DNA of 64,000 nt. Source: Rapana venosa. Taxonomy: Eukaryota; Mollusca; Gastropoda; Neogastropoda; Muricidae. The stretch spans positions 29,392,908 to 29,456,907 of the forward strand of contig CM054140.1 in the NCBI GenBank assembly GCA_028751875.1, written 5' to 3'. Positions 57,771 through 64,000 of this stretch are shown here, one piece after another (position 1 is the stretch's first letter; every line of letters begins with the position of its first letter). The notes under the pieces are model-generated. The model did no database searches. It was given only the letters and a program-made list of their open reading frames with translations, and had not been told where the DNA came from. The translations under genes were made by a program, and so were the position numbers.

Positions 57771-57911
57771 AGAACATTATTGTAATTATATCAGCCTCCA
57801 TTGCAGAGTTCAGGTTTGTTCTCTGTTACATTTTATCAATATAATATCAGCAAGGTGAGACAAACCGACTGGGAAGAGAGAACGAGGGAAGGAAAGGAAA
57901 GGTGGGAGGGG

Positions 57912-57927
57912 GAGGGAGGGAGGGAGG

Positions 57928-58014
<87 letters not shown>
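57912..58014. repeat. (GGGA)n then (GA)n microsatellite
   Basis: GGGA units to 57932, then about 40 GA units; in the presumed 3' UTR of gene B. Confidence 0.93.
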
Positions 58015-58017
<3 letters not shown>

Positions 58018-58019
58018 AA

Positions 58020-59080
58020 ATTTGATTCGTCATGGATTTAAAACAAAATTCTTTGACACAAAATGAAGCATAAAAAGACAAAGTAAGGGGGAAGAAATCC
58101 AATGAGGAAAAAGGGGGAACAAGCAGGGATGGGGGAGGGGGGGGGGGGGGGTAGGGGTGGAGGGGTGAAGAGAAGGTAAGTTGAACCGAAAGGCAGACGA
58201 AAAAGAAAATAATCGGTTTTGAAAGATCAGGTCACAGTTTTAAACTGGGGCATACCATACCGTGCACTATATATGATATACTTCCAATCCTTGCATAGAA
58301 AGAATGATAACCCAGTATCTTTAATTAAGACATGAGCTATATAATTATAGCTGATGGGTGGACATTCTTTATGTTCTTCTGAAGATTGAAGTTTGTTTTC
58401 GTTTTTGGTCTTTTCTCCCGCTAGAGTTCTTTTTTTTTTTTAAATTTTAAGCAGTACTTGCTATTTTCTTTGTTGTTGTAATATCGGTAATATTCGTCTT
58501 TCACTTTTTTTCTTTTTGAATGACAGAAATACAAATTCCTGTCCTAACTATGATAATCATTCTCATGAGTAATCGATGTTAACTGGTTCACAAGATTCAG
58601 CCAAAACTGATAGATGTAAGAGTAAACAAAATTGCAGAACGCAATTTTTCTCTGTTCTTTTTTTCCAATTGTAGTCATCTAACTCCTTTTTTTTTTTAAA
58701 CCCAAGTTATCTTACGACTTCTTTTATGTTTACCTTTTTAGTCGACATTTTCCGTGTTGTTATATTTTGGCGAACATGTCTTGAAACCTTTTCCTTTTAT
58801 TTTGCCTCTTCGTTCGTGATTTGCTTCGTTTTATTCTGTTGGTGGGGGGTGAGTTGGATGGAATTGCTCTTTTTTTAAAGTTATTTATTTTTTCTTCTTC
58901 TGTATTTTCTTTGTTGCTGTTGTTGTTGTTGTTGTTGTTGTTATCGTTGTCGTTATTTCTTTTTCTCTACCCCCCTCCCTCTCCCCCAACAGGGCAGCAA
59001 GGATAGTTAGGCACAAGGGTCAGAAGAGCCTGGTTCGATGGTCAAACTACAGATGGCAACATTACTCGGACACATGTTGA
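58020..59080. other. Unassigned, presumed 3' UTR or spacer of gene B
   Basis: G-run at 58137-58152 and (GTT)n at 58915-58945; no coding block. Confidence 0.35.
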
Positions 59081-59082
59081 AA

Positions 59083-59084
59083 AA

Positions 59085-59115
<31 letters not shown>

Positions 59116-59300
59116 CGAGCGTGCGCGCGTGCATGCGTGCGTGCGTGTGTGTCCGTATATTATCTATAATTATATCTGCCTGCCTGCCTGCCTGCCCGTC
59201 AATCTTTCTGTCTGTCTGTCTGTATGCACGAACGAGCGCGCAAGCAACCCCCTTCAGCTCACACACACACGCACACACACACACAACACACATCACACAC
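59083..59300. repeat. (GT)n, (TGCC)n, (TCTG)n and (CA)n tract
   Basis: GT at 59084-59111, TGCC at 59177-59194, CTGT at 59208-59223 and CA at 59263-59298. Confidence 0.88.
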
Positions 59301-59464
59301 CTGTGTGTAGGATGTATATGGGTAGAATGATATATACCTACAGGTGATGTACTACTAAGATAGGATGGGGGTGGGGGTGGGGGGGGGGGTGTAGGGTAAG
59401 GCGGGGGAGGGAGGGGAAGGGGAGTAAGGAGACAAGAGGCTATAGCAGAAGGGAGAGAGCCAGT

Positions 59465-59750
59465 GAGTGACTGAATTAAGCCCCTGTGGTGAGACTGACT
59501 GAATTAAGCCCCCTGTGTGTGTGTGGACTGACTGAATTAAGCCCCCTGTGTGTGTGACTGAATTAAGCCCCCTGTGTGTGTGTGTGTGTGTGTTGTGTGA
59601 CTGATTAAGCCCTGTGTGTGTGAGGCTGACTGAATTAAGCCCCCTGTGTGTGTGTGTGTGTGTGACTGAATTAAGCCCCCTGTGTGTGTGAGGCTGACTG
59701 AATTAACCCCCCCTGTGTGTGTGTGTGTGAGGCTGACTGAATCAAGCCCC
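59465..59750. repeat. Minisatellite overlapping the stop codon of gene B
   Basis: The plus-strand unit GACTGAATTAAGCCCCCTGT with a (GT)n spacer occurs about nine times. The last unit (GACTGAATCAAGCCCC) contains the TGA stop codon of gene B; other units have TTA there (TAA in gene sense). So the array appears to have grown from the gene's own end. Confidence 0.82.
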
Positions 59751-59885
59751 GGTGTTGTAAGGTCCTGGAGGGACGAGGACCGGGGCCTCCACGCTGTAGC
59801 CCAGTCTGGAGCAGAAGAGCACCTTGAAGGTCTTGCCCGTGCACACCGCCCTGCCCTCCATCCCCATCACCACGTCTTCACACAG
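59742..59885 (-). CDS. Gene B exon 5 (terminal), intact
   Basis: The acceptor CTTCCCCCAG is followed by 47 codons and a TGA at 59744-59742, entering in phase 0 to match exon 4. The protein begins LCEDVVMGMEGRAVCTGKT, contains FKVLFCSRLGYS and ends in a Pro/Gly-rich tail PGPYNTGA. This is the intact reference for the frameshifted exon 5 of gene A. Three Cys at residues 2, 15 and 25 are shared with A once A's lost base is allowed for. By analogy with SOD the block would be the C-terminal strand (RLACGVIG). A minisatellite whose unit includes the stop-codon context begins immediately after the stop. Confidence 0.86.
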   Translation of the reverse strand: MCEDVVMGMEGRAVCTGKTFKVLFCSRLGYSVEAPVLVPPGPYNTGA

Positions 59886-59984
59886 CTGGGGGAAGAGGAG
59901 AGAGAACACACCCAAAATATAACAGCAGGGGGGGAAAACAACATTGTTTTTGGATTATTTTGTTGTTTTGGTTGGCTGATTGGT

Positions 59985-60223
59985 GAAGTTTGGTGGTGTT
60001 TGGTGGTGGTGGGTGGTGTTTAGTGGTGGGTGGTGGTGGTGGTGGGTGGTGTTTGGTGGTGGGTGGTGGTGTAGTAGTGGTGGTAGTGGTGGGTGGTGGT
60101 GGTGGTGGTGTGTGTGTGGTGGTTGTGGTGGTGGTGGTAGTGGTGGTGGTGGGTGTGGTGTTTGGTGGTGGTGGTTTGGTGGTGGTGATGGTGGTGTTTG
60201 GTGGGGGTGGTGGTGGTGGTGGT

Positions 60224-60268
<45 letters not shown>
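59985..60268. repeat. (GGT)n with terminal (GT)n
   Basis: Irregular GGT/GTG repeats to 60226, then about 20 GT units. In the last intron of gene B. Confidence 0.92.
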
Positions 60269-60319
60269 TGACATATCAATAACTACGACACAAAAACAGT
60301 CCGCTACAACACAACACAG

Positions 60320-60586
60320 GTAAAGGTGGTCAGGCGTTACCAGAACGTATGCGGTCGTTGAGGAGCGAGGCACCAGAGGACGGCGCCCATCTCCTCTCCC
60401 TCGCTGCTTTACCTTCCCTGACCCTAACGAGGGCAGGTACCCATTTACAGCTGGGTGAACTGGGGGAACTGTACTGAAGCCAAGGCGCGCAAACCGTCAC
60501 CCATCCAAGTGGTAACCACGCTCAATGCTGCTTAACCTTAGCTGGGGGGAAGCGAGTGCTCTGACCACTGAGCTATCCCGTCCCCA
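60320..60586 (-). mobile_element. SINE family 3 (tRNA/5S-like), full length
   Basis: The reverse complement reads GGGACGGGATAGCTCAGTGG, then TTAAGCAGCATTGAGCG and ACTTGGATGGGTGACGG, with a deleted patch before the TTTACC tail. It lies in the last intron of gene B in the same orientation as the gene. Confidence 0.72.
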
Positions 60587-60907
60587 ATAGAAAGTATGGG
60601 GAAACCAAAAACAGAGGTCACCATGAGACCAGAGCAACAGAGGTAAATCAGAGACAATTTTCTGTTATGTCATGAGGGTCAGTGTTGATGGTGAGGATGG
60701 TGGAATGATGCTGCTATGGAAGCACTCCAGCTTTGAGGCTGCTTGACAGGGCTGCACTCCACGCTTCCTATCATAAGGAGTACACTTCGGGGCCAAAACA
60801 GCCCGAGTGATACAGCCACCTGCAGTACCGACCAAGTCATTTTGAAAAACGCTCTCAAAATTCCATCTGTAAGGTGGACGATTTGTGCTCTCCCAGTCTT
60901 TCCAGTG

Positions 60908-60954
60908 TGGACAGACAGACAGGCAGACAGACACACAGACAGACAGTCAGACAC

Positions 60955-60987
<33 letters not shown>

Positions 60988-61182
60988 TAGATAAACAAGC
61001 TGGTGAACAGGTCAGACAACTGATTAACTGACAAACCAATCGGCAATTAACTAACCATCTAACCACTCCACCAACCGTTTCTTTCTTTTTGAGTCTCTCT
61101 CCCTCTGTCTGTCTGTCTGTCTCTCATATATCTCTCTCGCCTTCTCTCTCTCTTTATCTACCTATCTATTTACCTGTCTATC

Positions 61183-61213
<31 letters not shown>

Positions 61214-61280
61214 CTACCTGTCTACCCATGTATTTATCTAACTATCTTTCTATCTATCTATCTTTCTTTCTTGCTATCTA
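60908..61280. repeat. (ACAG)n and (TCTA)n tetranucleotide tracts
   Basis: ACAG units at 60908-60988; TCTA/TCTG/TCTT units at 61150-61285 up to the SINE at 61288. Confidence 0.9.
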
Positions 61281-61287
61281 TCTACCT

Positions 61288-61585
61288 AAAGGTAAAGGTA
61301 AGGTGTCCCATAACCTATATTAAGGTCGAAGGGGAGCAAGGCGTCAGAGACCTTACTTCTCTAGGGCCAGCGTATTGAGGGCGGCGCCCATCTCCTCTCC
61401 CTCGCTGCTTTACTTTTCCTGACCCTAAAGAGGGCAGGTACCTATTTACAGCTGGGTGAACTGGGGGAACTGTACTGAAGCCAAGGCGCGAAAACGGTCA
61501 CCCATCCAAGTGGTAACCACGCTCGACGCTGCTTAACTTGGCTGGGGGAAAGCGAGTGCTCCGACCACTGAGCTACCCGTTCCCA
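61288..61585 (-). mobile_element. SINE family 3 (tRNA/5S-like), full length
   Basis: The cleanest copy. The reverse complement starts with a tRNA A-box-like head (GGGTAGCTCAGTGGTCGGAG), then carries a stretch that resembles the 3' half of 5S rRNA: GTTAAGCAGCGTCGAGCGTG and TACCACTTGGATGGGTGACC. The tail is ACCTTTACCTTTA. The element is embedded in (TCTA)n. Confidence 0.76.
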
Positions 61586-61604
61586 TCTATCTACCTACCT
61601 ACTT

Positions 61605-61605
61605 A

Positions 61606-61704
<99 letters not shown>

Positions 61705-61920
61705 CTCCCACTTTCTCTCTATCTCTCTCTATTTCTCTCTCTATCTACCTATCTATCTATTTACCTATATCTCTCCCACTCTATCTCCTTCTCTCTCTCT
61801 CTCCTATCTTCTTCCTCCTCCTATCTATCTATCCACCTGCCTACCTACCTATCTATCTCTTCTCTATCTATCTATCTACCTACTCTATCTCTTCTCTATC
61901 TATCTATCATTCTCTTCTTT
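61605..61920. repeat. (CT)n and (TCTA)n tract
   Basis: About 35 CT units at 61611-61675, then (ATCT)n and mixed CT/TCTA to 61920. Confidence 0.92.
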
Positions 61921-62028
61921 TCTCACCCTCCCCCCCCCCACCCCCACCCCCCGTCTTGTCTACCACCACCACCACAACCATCACCAACCACCAATACCCC
62001 ACCACCACTACATCCACAACGAACTCAC

Positions 62029-62272
62029 AGCCAGTCCTCTCCCAGCCAGATCCTGGATGCGCCTGAAGTCGCCCAGGCCGTTGATCTTGAAGGAGTTGGA
62101 CCCCTGCTGGACCTTGAGCTGGGCGATGATCCCAAACTCCCTCTCCAGGCTCTGTCCAGAGTGACCAGAGAAGGGCCCACCCCCCACACCCAGCCCCCCT
62201 CCGTGAGGCATCAGCAGAGGAGAGGCGAAGCCCCCTCCGCCGTAGCCTCCCATGCTCGTGCTGTGGTCAGGG
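62029..62272 (-). CDS. Gene B exon 4: Gly-rich linker plus SOD-like block
   Basis: This 244-nt exon has acceptor TGCTTGCTGCAG and donor GGCT|gtgagt, in the same phases (2 to 0) as gene A exon 4. It encodes 81 residues: PDHSTSMGGYGGGG, a Gly/Pro/His-rich linker, then LEREFGIIAQLKVQQGSNS and FKINGLG with DLAGRGLA. Against gene A, the linker varies freely, while the block after LEREFG is nearly unchanged. That is the expected pattern for a folded domain after a disordered spacer. More than 500 bp of CT-rich sequence lies directly upstream of the acceptor on the coding strand. Exons 1-3 would lie beyond the right edge of the window. Confidence 0.86.
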
Positions 62273-62317
62273 CTGCAGCAAGCATCCCAGGGTAAGATTA
62301 GGGTGCAGGTGTGGGAA

Positions 62318-62697
62318 GCAGAGGCACAGAGAGAGAGAGAGAGAGGGGCAGAGGGCAGAGAGAGAGCAGAGAGAGAGAGAGGCAGAGACAGAGAGAGGGG
62401 GGGGGGCAGAGAGAGAGAGAGGAGAGCAGAGAGAGAGAGAGGAGAGAGAGAGGCAGGAGAGAGAGAGAGAGGGCAGAGAGGCAGAGAGAGAGAGAGAGAG
62501 GAGAGAGAGGGCAGAGAGAGAGAAGAGAGGAGAGAGAGAGGCAGAGAGAGAGAGAGAGCAGAGAAGAGAGAGAGGAGAGAGAGAGAGGCAGAGAGAGAGA
62601 GAGAGGCAGAGAGAGATGAGAGGCAGAGAGGAGAGAGAGAGAGAGAGAGAGGGGCGAGGAGAGGAGAGAGAGAGAGGGCAGAGAGAGAGAGGCAGAG

Positions 62698-62730
<33 letters not shown>

Positions 62731-62745
62731 GCAGAGAGAGAGAGC

Positions 62746-62779
<34 letters not shown>

Positions 62780-62825
62780 GTAGAGAGAGAGAGGCAGAGA
62801 GAGAGAGAAGCACAGAGAGAGAGAG

Positions 62826-62891
<66 letters not shown>
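62318..62891. repeat. GA-rich tract, 570 bp, upstream of gene B exon 4
   Basis: Irregular GAGAGAGGCAGA-type repeats ending in a pure (GA)n of about 35 units. On the gene strand it is a CT/CTG run starting about 45 bp upstream of the exon 4 acceptor. Confidence 0.93.
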
Positions 62892-62893
<2 letters not shown>

Positions 62894-63144
62894 TGGTTAC
62901 TGGATGGAGAGTGGCTAGTTTCAGAAGCAAAAACGAAGGACAGGATATGGGATAACGAGTCTGTTGAGGCGGATTTTTGTTTTTAAAGGCCTTTAAAATC
63001 GTCGTTGTTGTCGTTGTTGTTGTTGTCGATGTTGTTGTTGTTGTTGTCATCACCATCATATCAACATTATCATCATTACCATTATCAGCAGCAGCAGCAT
63101 TACTATTGGATTGGATTTTTTAAATTTTATTTTATTTTATTTAT

Positions 63145-63230
63145 TTATTCTTTTATACCAAAGATAATGGAATAAGCACTCATGTGCTTTTTTCATCCAG
63201 TCCCCGTGTGTGTGTGCAGTTTTGAAAGTT
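63145..63230 (-). mobile_element. SINE family 1, 3' type a end
   Basis: TATTCTTTTATACCAAAGAT, GGAATAAGCACTCATGTGCT and CATCCAGTCCCCGTGTG are the complement of the type-a terminus. Confidence 0.55.
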
Positions 63231-63324
63231 TTGGATTGGATTGTGTGTCGTCCCAAGACTGGGGTTGACGTGGCATGAATAATCTCCAAGTCCGTCTGTT
63301 TTGGGCCAGACACATGCACTCGAC

Positions 63325-63634
63325 TAGCCTACCGGGTTTGATTCCCGTTCAAGGGGATATTTTCCCCTGGAGTTAACATCAGTGCAGACTCCACTATCCC
63401 CAAAAGTCCTTCGGATGAGACTATAAACCGAAGCCCCGTGTGCGAACGCACTCAGAACATCTTGCGCACACGTTAAAATCCTGTTCCACTTTTCGTAAGA
63501 GTAGGCCATTGTGTTCCGGTGGGAACAGATGACAAAATTTACAAAACCGCATACACACGGCGACTGTATGTAAAAAACCCCCACATAAGTGCTTATTCCA
63601 TTATCCTCGATATAAAAGAATAAAATATAAAATA
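63325..63634 (+). mobile_element. SINE family 1, type a, B-box onward
   Basis: Nearly identical to the copy at 47718-48012: CCGGGTTTGATTCCCGTTCA, CAAAAGTCCTTCGGATGAGA, GAACATCTTGCGCACACG and TATCCTCGATATAAAAGAAT. The low divergence suggests recent activity. Confidence 0.7.
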
Positions 63635-63782
63635 AAATAAACAGATAAAAATACTGTCTGCCCAGTCTTTTACATTTTGTGTTCATTGACGTCTTGGTCT
63701 TCCTATCATCATCATCATCATCGTCGTCGTCGTCGTCGTCGTCATCATTATCGTTATCATCATCAGCGTCATCATCATCATC

Positions 63783-63860
<78 letters not shown>
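63783..63860. repeat. (AGT)12(ACT)14 triplet palindrome
   Basis: Twelve AGT units switch to ACT units at 63818/63819, so the two halves are reverse complements (36-bp perfect arms). They are flanked on both sides by (ATC)/(GTC) triplets (63708-63780 and 63861-63885). Confidence 0.88.
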
Positions 63861-63861
<1 letters not shown>

Positions 63862-63933
63862 TCATCATTATCATCATCATCATCATGGTCGTTGCTGTAA
63901 TAGGAGCGGATGACAAAGTAAAACCCCCCAGCA

Positions 63934-63975
63934 AGTAGACAGGCGTCGTGTTTAGACACCATCCCGGAGGTCAAT
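63934..63975 (+). mobile_element. SINE family 1, piece of type b end
   Basis: AGACAGGCGTCGTGTTTAGA followed by CACCATCCCGGAGG is internal to the type-b module. Confidence 0.4.
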
Positions 63976-64000
63976 CGGATCTTAAAAGCTGTATACAGCA

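Noticed and set aside
60020..60373. Gly/Val/Trp- and Thr/Pro-rich ORFs over 59980-60280
   Set aside because: Frames of the (GGT)n/(GT)n tract in an intron of gene B.
61470..61560. 5S rRNA gene or pseudogene
   Set aside because: Only about 45 bases resemble 5S rRNA, and the same block occurs in four copies within a longer SINE.
62008..63059. Ser/Leu-rich minus and Arg/Glu-rich plus proteins of 213-273 codons
   Set aside because: Translations of the GA/CT tract; only the part within 62029-62272 is a real exon.

Overview
This is eukaryotic, animal genomic DNA with no prokaryotic gene organisation. It has sparse, intron-interrupted coding exons in a sea of microsatellites ((CA)n, (GA)n, (TA)n, (TAG)n), several minisatellites, non-LTR retrotransposon fragments (RTE-like, CR1/L2-like, jockey-like) and many tRNA-derived SINEs. 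The mix of repeats and the secreted protein family suggest a mollusc, probably a marine gastropod; that assignment is inference.

The best-supported genes are three tandem paralogues on the minus strand, here called B, A and C. Gene B enters from beyond the right edge and shows exon 4 (62029-62272) and terminal exon 5 (59742-59885). Gene A runs from exon 1 (51852-52090) through exon 3 (48142-48446) and exon 4 (45194-45437) to exon 5 (43861-43988). Gene C has exon 1 (36436-36589), exon 2 (2750-2883) and exon 3 (1321-1508) and leaves the left edge. Exon lengths, splice phases (1, 0, 2, 0) and sequence agree between copies. Each protein has a signal peptide, Gly-rich linkers and conserved blocks that resemble a Cu/Zn superoxide dismutase fold whose metal-binding histidines are absent. 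A and B also share a 3' block with a conserved AATAAA. Gene A carries two one-base frame disruptions, and its exon 2 is not found in the intron that holds a 2-kb minisatellite.

Layout: 1-3 kb, exons 2-3 of gene C among CA repeats and SINEs. 3-8.8 kb, repeats, SINE fragments and nothing clearly coding. 8.9-11.9 kb, a decayed CR1/L2-like LINE. 12-21 kb, weak plus-strand exon candidates, three minisatellites and SINEs. 21.4-26.3 kb, a three-level nest of RTE-like elements. 26.3-36.4 kb, AT-rich sequence with a tandem duplication, all inside the apparent 33-kb intron of gene C. 37-42 kb, two further LINE copies and an endonuclease fragment. 43-52 kb, gene A with an RTE fragment, SINEs and the 27-bp minisatellite. 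52-58 kb, spacer with microsatellites and another RTE fragment. 57.6-64 kb, the 3' half of gene B, chimeric tRNA/5S SINEs, long GA/CT tracts and a triplet palindrome at the right edge.

No rRNA gene, functional tRNA gene, CRISPR array or bacterial-type operon is visible.
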